Shown: positions 25,165 through 32,453 of the stretch, one piece after another
Numbering within the stretch: position 1 is the first letter of the stretch
Layout of the letters: each line of letters opens with the position of its first letter
Assembly (NCBI GenBank): GCA_036123585.1
Contig: JAZADN010000110.1
Span: 1-37,894, forward strand
Direction: 5' to 3'
DNA length: 37,894 nucleotides
Source of the DNA: UBA9410 sp036123585
Lineage (GTDB): Bacteria; Actinomycetota; Acidimicrobiia; Acidimicrobiales; MedAcidi-G1
Made by a program: the position numbers and the translations under genes
Notes under the pieces: model-generated
The model's database searches: none
What the model saw: only the letters and a program-made list of their open reading frames with translations
What the model was told of the DNA's origin: nothing

Positions 25165-25645
25165 GCACCCGAACCCCGACCCGCCCGAAGCTCCGTTGGG
25201 CCTGGGCCACGAGTTCGCCGACCCGACGCTCCTTCACCTCGCCCTGACCCACCGGTCGTGGTCCGCCGAGCACGACGGTTCATCCAACGAGCGGCTGGAG
25301 TTCCTCGGTGATGCCGTGCTGGGCATGCTGGTCGCCGAGCGCACATACATGGAGCGACCCGACCTACCCGAGGGACAGTTGGCCAAGATGCGGGCGTCGG
25401 TGGTGAGCTCGCCGGCACTGGCCGACGCCGCCCGGACCATCGGCCTAGGGGCCTCCCTGCGCCTCGGCCGAGGCGAGGTCTCCGATGGAGGCGAGGACAA
25501 GGAGTCGATCCTGGCCGACGCCCTCGAGGCTGTGATCGGCGCCGTCTACCTAGATGCCGGCCTCGCCGCGGCCCGGGAATTGGTGGCCCAACTGTTTGCC
25601 GAGTCGCTGGACCGTTCCGCGGCCGACCCCGGAGAACACGATTAA
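25142..25645 (+). CDS. rnc: Ribonuclease III, catalytic domain only (premature in-frame TAA)
   Basis: The 167-aa product is the RNase III endonuclease domain. The signature NERLEFLGD is at 49-57 and the second acidic cluster is in ADALEAVIGAVYLD (Asp126, Glu129), so the catalytic residues are intact. The frame stops at TAA 25643-25645, and the same frame continues with KTRLQEIVARKS and a complete dsRNA-binding domain to 25921. Normal bacterial RNase III is one chain of about 220-260 aa whose linker reads D-aromatic-KT-x-LQE, and the stop replaces that aromatic residue. The result resembles Mini-III (no dsRBD). Either a nonsense mutation, a split but working enzyme, or a sequence error. ATG 25142 overlaps acpP; no good Shine-Dalgarno sequence. 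Confidence 0.88.
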   Translation: MSSPDSAEHPNPDPPEAPLGLGHEFADPTLLHLALTHRSWSAEHDGSSNERLEFLGDAVLGMLVAERTYMERPDLPEGQLAKMRASVVSSPALADAARTIGLGASLRLGRGEVSDGGEDKESILADALEAVIGAVYLDAGLAAARELVAQLFAESLDRSAADPGEHD

Positions 25646-25666
25646 AAGACCCGTCTGCAGGAGATC

Positions 25667-25921
25667 GTGGCCCGGAAATCCACGGCACCGCCCCGCTACA
25701 TCCTGACCGAGGACGGGCCGGACCACGACAAGCGGTTCCACGCCCTGGTCGAGGTGGCCGGCCGTACCCATGGCCCTGCCGTCGGGACCTCCAAGAAGCG
25801 CGCCGAACAGGCCGCGGCCCGGTTGGCCTGTCTTTCGCTGGAGCGCGCCACCGTGCCGGTTGGTGCCGGCTGGTCTCCCCGTTCATTCCCACGTACCCAG
25901 AGCCCCCAGGAGTCCCCGTGA
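25667..25921 (+). CDS. Detached dsRNA-binding domain of RNase III (C-terminal fragment of rnc)
   Basis: This frame is the downstream, in-phase continuation of rnc after the TAA. A restart at GTG 25667 would give 84 aa. AGGAG ends only 3 nt before that GTG, close for a ribosome-binding site. The domain shows the dsRBD pattern: APPRYILTEDGPDHDKRFHALVEV, then GTSKKRAEQAAARLACLSL, the KKxAEQ helix that grips the RNA major groove. It ends with a Ser/Pro-rich tail. Its stop codon overlaps the mutM-like start (GTGA), so ribosomes may still be expected to reach it. Whether it is translated at all is unknown. Confidence 0.55.
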   Translation: MARKSTAPPRYILTEDGPDHDKRFHALVEVAGRTHGPAVGTSKKRAEQAAARLACLSLERATVPVGAGWSPRSFPRTQSPQESP

Positions 25922-26760
25922 CGCTCGAACTCGAACTCCCCGAGGTGGAGACCATCCGCTACGCCCTCGACCGCGTGGTGGCCGGCCGGAAGGTGAAGAA
26001 GGCGGAGGCGGCATCGATGGCCGTCCTCGGCCGCTATCGGAACCGCAAGCAGTTCACTTCGGCCATCGAGGGTCGCAAGTTCGGCGCCGTGCGCCGCGTC
26101 GGCTTGCTGCTGGTGACTGAACTGGATGGAGAGGACCTGCTGGTGGTCCGGCCCGGCGCCGGGGCGACGATCCGCCGCCACGCCGCGCGCGAGGCCGTCG
26201 CTCCGGGCACTGAACTGAACATCACGTTCACCGTGGGAGGGCAAATCCGCTTGGTCGACCCACAGGGCGCCTCGGAGGTGTGCGTGATCGCCGGAGGCGA
26301 ACTCCTGGCCGAGTTTCCTGAGGTGGCGACCCTCGGTATGGACCCGGCGGGCGAAATGATCCCATGGACCACCTTCGGCGGACAGGTTCTCGGCCGGTCG
26401 ATGCCGCTCAAGGACCTGTTGTGCGACGACTCGATCGTGGTCGGTGTGGGTGACGTGTACTCCGACGAGATCCTCTTTCACGCTGGCCTCCGGCACGACC
26501 GCCTGTCAGACGACCTCTCCCACCAAGAGGTGCGCCGGTTGCACCAGGCGCTAATCCAGGTGGTTAATGACGCCATCAAGTACCGGGGCACCGACCTCGA
26601 GGAACGTCCCTTCGTGGACGTGTTCGGCGAGCCGGGCGTGTACAGCGATCATCTCGCCGTGTACGGGAGGGTCGGCGCGCTCAGCGAGCGGAACCGGACC
26701 CCCATTCAGCGCACCAAGTACAAGGGTCGCTGGACCTACTACTGCGACACTCAGGTCTGA
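25918..26760 (+). CDS. Fpg/MutM-family protein lacking key catalytic and zinc residues
   Basis: The 280-aa protein is clearly of Fpg/Nei descent: ELPEVETIR near the N-terminus, GVGDVYSDEILFHAGLRHDRLS in the helix-two-turn-helix region, and VYGRVG...RTPIQRTKYKGRWTYYC at the end. It also occupies the mutM position between rnc and smc. Canonical Fpg begins PELPEVE with proline as nucleophile; here the aligned residue is leucine after three extra residues (MTLELELPEVE). The beta-hairpin lysine (RRGK) reads RRVG, the DNA-contacting Asn of GNIY is Asp, and the four zinc-finger cysteines are reduced to one. 8-oxoguanine glycosylase activity is therefore doubtful; DNA binding may remain. GTG 25918 follows AGGAG. 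Confidence 0.85.
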   Translation: MTLELELPEVETIRYALDRVVAGRKVKKAEAASMAVLGRYRNRKQFTSAIEGRKFGAVRRVGLLLVTELDGEDLLVVRPGAGATIRRHAAREAVAPGTELNITFTVGGQIRLVDPQGASEVCVIAGGELLAEFPEVATLGMDPAGEMIPWTTFGGQVLGRSMPLKDLLCDDSIVVGVGDVYSDEILFHAGLRHDRLSDDLSHQEVRRLHQALIQVVNDAIKYRGTDLEERPFVDVFGEPGVYSDHLAVYGRVGALSERNRTPIQRTKYKGRWTYYCDTQV

Positions 26761-26764
26761 GCGG

Positions 26765-26782
26765 CCCTCCCCAAGGGGAGGG
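26765..26782. terminator. 8-bp GC-rich inverted repeat upstream of smc
   Basis: CCCTCCCC and GGGGAGGG with two bases between, beginning 5 nt after the stop codon of the Fpg-like gene. Probable terminator of the acpP-rnc-mutM-like unit; the tight loop and absence of a T-tract leave doubt. Confidence 0.5.
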
Positions 26783-26813
26783 TGGAGCGCACGAAAGCGT
26801 GTGGTCGCGCGCC

Positions 26814-26819
26814 TAGGGT
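26814..26819 (+). promoter_or_regulatory. Putative -10 element for the smc leader ORF (leaderless)
   Basis: TAGGGT, 6 nt before the ATG at 26826, the same geometry as the other leaderless starts. Confidence 0.5.
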
Positions 26820-26825
26820 GGCGCG

Positions 26826-26897
26826 ATGGTGAATGACACGGGTGTGATTCCGGGTGGCTGGGCCCGGTGCGGGGAGGTCGAACCGCGGTGTTCCTGA
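26826..26897 (+). CDS. 23-codon leader ORF overlapping the smc start
   Basis: A short frame starts at ATG 26826, 6 nt after the -10-like TAGGGT, and stops at TGA 26895-26897, ten bases inside smc in another frame. The peptide contains IPGGWARCGEVEPRCS and has no recognisable domain. If transcription starts at the ATG, ribosomes would begin here without a Shine-Dalgarno sequence and finish over the smc start codon, allowing coupling to smc. It could also simply be an untranslated leader. It is too short for coding statistics, so confidence is modest. Confidence 0.4.
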   Translation: MVNDTGVIPGGWARCGEVEPRCS

Positions 26898-29800
26898 AGC
26901 GCCTCTCCATCAAGGGGTTCAAGTCGTTCGCCGATACGGCTGTGCTGGACATGGAGCCCGGGGTGACCGTGGTGGTCGGCCCCAACGGCAGTGGCAAGTC
27001 CAACGTTGTCGACGCGCTGGCGTGGGTGCTCGGCGCCCAGGCCCCGAGTGCGGTGCGGTCGCAGAAGATGGACGACGTCATCTTCGCCGGCACGGCCACC
27101 CGGGCCGCTCTCGGTCGGGCCGAGGTGTCGATCACCGTCGACAATGACTCGGGGCAACTCCCGGTGGAGTTCAGCGAGGTCACCATCACCCGCACACTCT
27201 TCCGCAGCGGGGAGAGCGAATACGCCATGAACGGCGCGCCCTGTCGGCTGCTCGACATCCAGGAACTGCTGTCCGACGTTGGTGTAGGTCGACAGCAACA
27301 CGTGATCATTTCGCAGGGGCAGATCGATGCCGTGCTGAACGCCCGACCCGAGGACCGGCGAGCCATCATCGAAGATGCTGCCGGGATCCTGAAGTACCGG
27401 CGTCGTAAGGAGAAGGCCCAGCGCCGCCTCCAGGCCACCGAGGCCAACCTGGACAGGCTGTCGGACCTGTTACGCGAGGTCCGCCGTCAGCTCCGCCCGC
27501 TAGAGCGACAGGCCGACGCTGCCCGCCGCCACGGAGACTTACTCGAGGAACTGACTGCCCTGCGTCTTCACCGGTCGGGCCGGGAACTCGCCACATTACG
27601 GACTCGGGCCCGCGAGGAGGCCGAGACCCGGGCCCGGTTGGTGGCCGCCGAGTCGACCCATAACACAGCACTCGCCCGTCTCGACGCAGAGGTGTTGGCT
27701 GCCGAGGCTGAGCTGGCCTCGCGCGGTGGGGACGACCTGGGCGACCGACTGGTTCGCCTCGAGGCCCTGCGGGAGAGGGGCCGCGGGGCACGCGGCGTGT
27801 TAGTGGAACGCCTGCGGGGCATCGAACGCGACCGCTCGGTGCTCGTGTCTCAGCAGGTGGTGGTCGGGCTAGAGGCCGAACTGGAGCGGTCCGAGGCCGA
27901 GATGGCCCGCTTGGAGGCCGAGTCCGAGGAGCTGGCGCCAGAGGCTGAGCGCCTCGCCCTTGACGAGACCGAGTTGGCTGCTGACCGGGCGGCCTTCGAG
28001 GTCGACTGGTCGAACGGGGTTCCCGCTCTGGGTGGACATGCTGCCGAGGCTCGGGGCGAGCTTGGGGCGTTGCGGATGGCTGTGGCCCAGGCCGATGCGG
28101 AGCGTCGGCGGACGGCCGAGCGCCTCGGCGGTCTGGAGGAGGCGGCTGACCGGATGGAGGTGGAGGCTGGACGGCTGCGGTCCGACCTGTCTACTGGCGA
28201 GTCCGCCGAGGAGCCGCTGGTTGCCGAGGTGGCGGCAGCCGAGGCTCGGGCACATGATGCCGCTGTGGCCCGCAACGCGGCCTGGGAGCGGGTGGTGGCC
28301 GCCGAGGCGGAGGTCCGCACGGCGGCGGCGCGTGTCGACGCCCTCGCCCTGGCCCTCGACGAGGCCCGGTCACGCGCTGGTGCCGAGCACCTGGCCGGAG
28401 TGGACGGAGTGCTGGGCACGCTGCTCGATCTGGTCGAGGTTGACGAGGGCTTCGAGGCAGCCTTCGAGGCGGCGGCCGGCTCGGCGCTTGACGCCGTGGT
28501 GGTTGATGGGGTGGACGCGGCCTGTCAGGCCCTGGGCGCCCTCGAAGAAGGCCGGTTGTCGGCGGCCGTCCTGGCCCTGGGCTCTGGGACCACGGTGGCA
28601 CGTCCTGGACCGATGGGGGAGCCGGTCCGGTCACACGTCCGACCGCGGAGTGGGTCCGGCGTTGGGGTCGATCGCCTGCTGGACCGCCTGCTCGGCAGCG
28701 CGGTGGTCGTGGACGCCCCCCTTGCCGACCTGGTCGACCTCGCTGTCGGCCATCCTGAGTCGGTCCTGGTGACCCCTGGGGGTGACCGCTTCGGTCCGAC
28801 CGGTTGGCGCGTTGGTGGGGACGGTCGGGGCGCGACCGGCGCCGCGCTGGCTGAGGCCGAACGACGCCTCGCCGCTGCGGAGCTCGAGCGGATGGAGGCC
28901 GGAGGGGCGTTCAATGTCGCCGAAGCGACCATGTCGGCGGCTGACGACCAGGTGGCCCGCGGCAACCGTTCCCTCGACGAGCACGACGGGCGGTTCACCG
29001 CGGCCACCGAGGCACTACAACGTCTCCAGGTGGAGCGCCGTAACCTGAGTACCGAGGCCGAGGGCCTGCGGAGCCGCCTCGGAGAACTGGACCAGAGGAT
29101 GGCCGATGATGGTCGTCGGGTGGCCGAACTCGAGGAACGCCTTCCGACGTTGGAGGCCGACGAGGAGGCCTCGCTGGAGGCCGGCCGCCTTATGAACGCT
29201 GCCCGCAACGCCCTAGAGGAGCGGGCAGCTGGTATCGGTGCTCGCCGCACCGGCCACGACGTCCGAGCGGCCGACGTGACGGGCCGTCTAGCCGTCGTGC
29301 GGACCCGCGTCACCGAGGTACGGGCCCGCCTGGAGCAGTTGGCTGACGAGCGGGTCGCTGCGGCGGCCCAGAGGGACGACCTAGCGGGACGCGAGGCCGC
29401 CACCCGGTCGCTGGTCGCTGCCGTCGACGTGCGGATGTTGGTAGTCGACGCCAGGCTCGAAGCCCTGCGCGAGCACCGTCGCCGCCAGTCCGAGCGGGTG
29501 CGGGCTGTGGCGGCCCGCCTAGACGGGCTCCGCCGCGACCGCACCGCGGCCGAGACAGCTCTGCGCGAGGCCCGGGAGCGCTCGTCGCGACTCGAGGTCG
29601 AGCGGGCTGAGACCCGCATGCGGATCGAGAGCGTCACCGAGACCATCCGCGCTGAGTTCGACCGGGAACCCGAGTCGGCGCTCGACGCTCCGTGCCCGGA
29701 GCTGGCCGAGGGCGTGACTCCGGCTGGCCGCATCGCCGAGTTGGAGCGCGAGTTGAAACTGATGGGGCCCATCAACCCGCTGGCCTTGACCGAGTTCGAC

Positions 29801-30397
29801 TCGCTCCGGGAGCGCCACGAGTTCCTCCAGGAGCAGTTAGACGACGTCCGCTCTACCCGCAAGGACCTCCGGAAAGTCATCCGGTCGGTCGACGAGGAGA
29901 TCGTCTCGGTCTTCGCCTCGGCCTTCGCTGAGGTGTCCACCCACTTCGAGGACCTGTTCGGTTCGCTGTTCCCCGGCGGGCAGGGACGGCTCCGCCTGAC
30001 CACCCCGGACGATCTACTGGAGACAGGCCTCGAGGTCGAGGCCCGCCCGTCGGGCAAGAACGTCAAGAAGTTGTCGCTGCTGTCGGGCGGCGAGCGTTCC
30101 CTCACTGCGCTGGCCTTTCTGTTCGCCGTCTTCCGCAGTCGACCGTCGCCCTTCTACGTGATGGACGAGGTCGAGGCCGCCCTAGACGACGTCAACCTCC
30201 ACCGGTTCCTTGCTCTGGTCGACCAGTTCCGCGACGACGCGCAGTTGATGATCGTCAGCCACCAGAAGCGAACCATGGAGGCGGCTGACTGCCTCTATGG
30301 GGTGTCGATGGCGCCGGGTGGATCATCGAGGGTGGTCAGCGAGCGGGTGGGAGCCGAACGGGTAGCCGATCGCCTTGGGGTACTCACCAACGGCTGA
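26888..30397 (+). CDS. smc: Chromosome segregation protein SMC
   Basis: The 1169-aa protein is a full-length SMC. The N-terminal ATPase half has FLKRLSIKGFKSFAD and Walker A GPNGSGKS (31-38). Next come Q-loop-region sequences, the first coiled coil (about 165-495), the hinge (about 500-655, starting LAGVDGVLGTLLDLV), the second coiled coil (about 660-1000), and the C-terminal half with signature LSGGERSLTALAFLF (about 1063) and Walker B FYVMDEVEAALDD (about 1089). It compacts and segregates the chromosome with ScpAB, not present here. GTG 26888 is preferred because GGGGAGG lies 10 nt upstream; an earlier in-frame GTG at 26867 has no such site. Confidence 0.97.
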   Translation: MFLKRLSIKGFKSFADTAVLDMEPGVTVVVGPNGSGKSNVVDALAWVLGAQAPSAVRSQKMDDVIFAGTATRAALGRAEVSITVDNDSGQLPVEFSEVTITRTLFRSGESEYAMNGAPCRLLDIQELLSDVGVGRQQHVIISQGQIDAVLNARPEDRRAIIEDAAGILKYRRRKEKAQRRLQATEANLDRLSDLLREVRRQLRPLERQADAARRHGDLLEELTALRLHRSGRELATLRTRAREEAETRARLVAAESTHNTALARLDAEVLAAEAELASRGGDDLGDRLVRLEALRERGRGARGVLVERLRGIERDRSVLVSQQVVVGLEAELERSEAEMARLEAESEELAPEAERLALDETELAADRAAFEVDWSNGVPALGGHAAEARGELGALRMAVAQADAERRRTAERLGGLEEAADRMEVEAGRLRSDLSTGESAEEPLVAEVAAAEARAHDAAVARNAAWERVVAAEAEVRTAAARVDALALALDEARSRAGAEHLAGVDGVLGTLLDLVEVDEGFEAAFEAAAGSALDAVVVDGVDAACQALGALEEGRLSAAVLALGSGTTVARPGPMGEPVRSHVRPRSGSGVGVDRLLDRLLGSAVVVDAPLADLVDLAVGHPESVLVTPGGDRFGPTGWRVGGDGRGATGAALAEAERRLAAAELERMEAGGAFNVAEATMSAADDQVARGNRSLDEHDGRFTAATEALQRLQVERRNLSTEAEGLRSRLGELDQRMADDGRRVAELEERLPTLEADEEASLEAGRLMNAARNALEERAAGIGARRTGHDVRAADVTGRLAVVRTRVTEVRARLEQLADERVAAAAQRDDLAGREAATRSLVAAVDVRMLVVDARLEALREHRRRQSERVRAVAARLDGLRRDRTAAETALREARERSSRLEVERAETRMRIESVTETIRAEFDREPESALDAPCPELAEGVTPAGRIAELERELKLMGPINPLALTEFDSLRERHEFLQEQLDDVRSTRKDLRKVIRSVDEEIVSVFASAFAEVSTHFEDLFGSLFPGGQGRLRLTTPDDLLETGLEVEARPSGKNVKKLSLLSGGERSLTALAFLFAVFRSRPSPFYVMDEVEAALDDVNLHRFLALVDQFRDDAQLMIVSHQKRTMEAADCLYGVSMAPGGSSRVVSERVGAERVADRLGVLTNG

Positions 30398-30459
30398 CCT
30401 GGCGGTCTCCAGCCACCCCGTCGGTGAGTTGCCGCGGCCCCTGTGAGCGGATGTACGGG

Positions 30460-30465
30460 TACCGT
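30460..30465 (+). promoter_or_regulatory. Putative -10 element for the response regulator (leaderless)
   Basis: TACCGT, 7 nt before the GTG at 30473. Confidence 0.5.
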
Positions 30466-30472
30466 CGCGGGC

Positions 30473-31189
30473 GTGCGCATCCTCGTGGTCGACGACGAGG
30501 CCGCCCTAATCGAAGCCCTGGCCCGGGGACTCCGGCGGGAGGGCTACGCCGTGGACACGGCCTCCGACGGCGAGGAGGCTCTGGCCAAGGCATCCTGGAC
30601 GCCCTACGACCTCATTTGCCTCGACCTGACCATGCCCGGCATCGATGGGCTCGAGGTGTGCGAGCGACTCCGCGCCGATCCACCCGAGGGCGTGGCTCCC
30701 CGGGTCCTGATGCTCACTGCCCGCGACACCCTCGAGGACCGGATACGGGGCCTCGACGTCGGTGCCGACGACTATCTGGTCAAGCCGTTCGCCTTCGACG
30801 AACTCTCGGCCCGCATTCGCTCGCTACTGCGTCGCGACCCCGGGCGGTCCGGAGCGGTGCTTCACGTCGGTGACGTGGAACTCGATACGGCCCGCCACTG
30901 GGCGGTACGGGGCGAGCGGGTGTTGGACCTTACGGCCAAGGAGTTCGCTCTACTGCGGTACTTCATGAGCCATCCGGGCGAGGTGGTCTCCCAGGAACGA
31001 CTGCTGGACCACGTGTGGGACGAGCACGCTGACCCGTTCACCAACACGGTGCGGGTGACCGTGGGGACTCTCCGGCGCAAACTCAGCGTCAACGACGAGG
31101 TCCCCCTGCTGGAGACAGTCGTCGGCTCCGGCTACCGGCTCGTCGAGAGGGCGGACGGCGACGCCGGGACCGTCGGGAGCGGGACGTGA
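30473..31189 (+). CDS. OmpR/PhoB-family response regulator
   Basis: The 238-aa protein has an N-terminal receiver domain (RILVVDDEA; phospho-acceptor Asp51 in LICLDLTMPGIDGL; Thr in LMLTARD; Lys in YLVKPF). A C-terminal winged helix of the OmpR/PhoB type follows (LDLTAKEFALLRYFMSHPGEVVS, then TNTVRVTVGTLRRKL and VVGSGYRL). It binds DNA as a phosphorylation-controlled dimer. GTG 30473 has TACCGT 7 nt upstream. Its stop codon overlaps the kinase start (GTGA), and the HtrA protease follows. This suggests an envelope-stress circuit like MprAB-PepD in mycobacteria, but the target genes are not shown. Confidence 0.93.
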   Translation: MRILVVDDEAALIEALARGLRREGYAVDTASDGEEALAKASWTPYDLICLDLTMPGIDGLEVCERLRADPPEGVAPRVLMLTARDTLEDRIRGLDVGADDYLVKPFAFDELSARIRSLLRRDPGRSGAVLHVGDVELDTARHWAVRGERVLDLTAKEFALLRYFMSHPGEVVSQERLLDHVWDEHADPFTNTVRVTVGTLRRKLSVNDEVPLLETVVGSGYRLVERADGDAGTVGSGT

Positions 31190-32406
31190 AGCGCACCAGC
31201 CTCCGTCTAGCGGATCGGATGCCCGACCGGTTCGGCAGTCTTCGGACCCGACTAGCCCTTCTGTACTCAACCGTCCTGTTCTTGCTCGCCGCGGTCATGG
31301 TCGGCGGGATCTATCTGGGCTTGTCGCGGGCCCTGTCCGACGAACCCACCTCCCGTCTGGCCCGCTTCGAGCAACTGGCTGTTGAGCCGGCCGTCACGTC
31401 CGCTGACGGCGAGGCCGCATTCGTTCCCGAGCGGCGGCCGGACAGACCCTGGCTGGTGGTCTTCGAAGAGGAGGTCAACCGACGGGCGCTCGAGCGTCTG
31501 CGGGCCTACTCGTTCACCGCTTTGGCTGCTCTGTTCCTGGGCAGCCTTCTGGTGGGTTGGTATGTGGCTGGGCTGGTGCTGAGACCCATCGGTCGGATCA
31601 CCGCTGTGGCCAGGGAGATCACCGCCACCGACCTCTCTCGTCGTATCGACCTTGGCGGACCGTCTGACGAACTTCAGGATCTGGCCGACACCTTCGACGA
31701 CATGCTGGGCCGACTCGACGAGGCCTTCGAGGGTCAGCGGCGGTTCGTGGCCGAGGCTTCCCACGAGTTGCGCAATCCGCTGGCTGTCCTGCGGACCAAT
31801 CTCGAAGTGGTCATGGCCGACGACGCAGCCTCTCCCAATGATTTTCGGGCTTCCGGGTCGGTGGCCCTACGGGCCGCCGAGCGGATGTCAGTGCTGGTAG
31901 ACGACCTGTTGCTCTACGCCCACCACGAGCGTCCCCACGCCGATCGTCATCCCTTGGACCTGGCGGTGGTGGTGGCCGAGACCGTGGAGGACTTTGGTGC
32001 CGCGGCGGCCGGTGGCGGGGTGACCCTTGAGCACCGTCGTGGGATGGGGTTGACCGTGGTGGGTGACGCGGCGGCCCTCCGGCGAGCCGTGGCCAATCTG
32101 CTCAGCAACGCCATCCGGGTGTCCGAAGCGGGCCAGACGGTGCGGGTCGACACCGGCGGGGACGATAACCGGGTCTGGGCTTCGGTGGTCGACCAGGGGC
32201 CGGGGATCGCCGTTGACCACCTTGACGATGTCTTCCGGCGTTTCTGGCGTGGGGACCGGTCATCGGCTCGTGAGGCCGGCCGATCGGGACTCGGCCTGGC
32301 CATCGTCCGGCAGATAGCCGAGGGCCACGGTGGACGGGCCACCGTCCGGTCCGAGCTGGGAGAGGGATCGACATTCACGGTGTGGTTGCCCCGACTCGTC
32401 TCCTGA
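31186..32406 (+). CDS. Membrane sensor histidine kinase
   Basis: The 406-aa protein has TM1 at about 22-46, a short extracytoplasmic region (about 47-106, Arg/Glu/Pro-rich), TM2 at 107-131, a HAMP domain (LRPIGRITAVAREI onward), the HisKA box FVAEASHELRNPLAVL with His193, and an HATPase_c domain (N-box LLSNAIRVS, G1 DQGPGIA, F-box FRRFWRGD, G2 GRSGLGLAIV). It should autophosphorylate His193 and pass phosphate to Asp51 of the preceding regulator, with which it is translationally coupled (GTGA). The sensor domain is too small for a PAS or Cache fold, so the stimulus may be membrane or protein-folding state (inference). Confidence 0.94.
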   Translation: MKRTSLRLADRMPDRFGSLRTRLALLYSTVLFLLAAVMVGGIYLGLSRALSDEPTSRLARFEQLAVEPAVTSADGEAAFVPERRPDRPWLVVFEEEVNRRALERLRAYSFTALAALFLGSLLVGWYVAGLVLRPIGRITAVAREITATDLSRRIDLGGPSDELQDLADTFDDMLGRLDEAFEGQRRFVAEASHELRNPLAVLRTNLEVVMADDAASPNDFRASGSVALRAAERMSVLVDDLLLYAHHERPHADRHPLDLAVVVAETVEDFGAAAAGGGVTLEHRRGMGLTVVGDAAALRRAVANLLSNAIRVSEAGQTVRVDTGGDDNRVWASVVDQGPGIAVDHLDDVFRRFWRGDRSSAREAGRSGLGLAIVRQIAEGHGGRATVRSELGEGSTFTVWLPRLVS

Positions 32407-32440
32407 GCTGGCCGGCGTCGTGAAACGAACGGGATCGGCC

Positions 32441-32446
32441 TACTTT
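32441..32446 (+). promoter_or_regulatory. Putative -10 element for the HtrA protease (leaderless)
   Basis: TACTTT, 7 nt before the ATG at 32454. htrA may thus be transcribed on its own as well as with the two-component genes. Confidence 0.5.
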
Positions 32447-32453
32447 TGCGGCC

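Noticed and set aside
25640..25650. Programmed frameshift at ATTAAAAG in rnc
   Set aside because: The dsRBD continues in the same phase as the catalytic domain, so no shift is needed. Readthrough, restart or mutation are the options, and TAA followed by A is an efficient terminator.
28525..30105. Long antisense open frame (526 codons) opposite smc
   Set aside because: Its translation is low-complexity Ser/Arg-rich, typical of the mirror frame of a GC-rich coiled-coil gene, with no domain.
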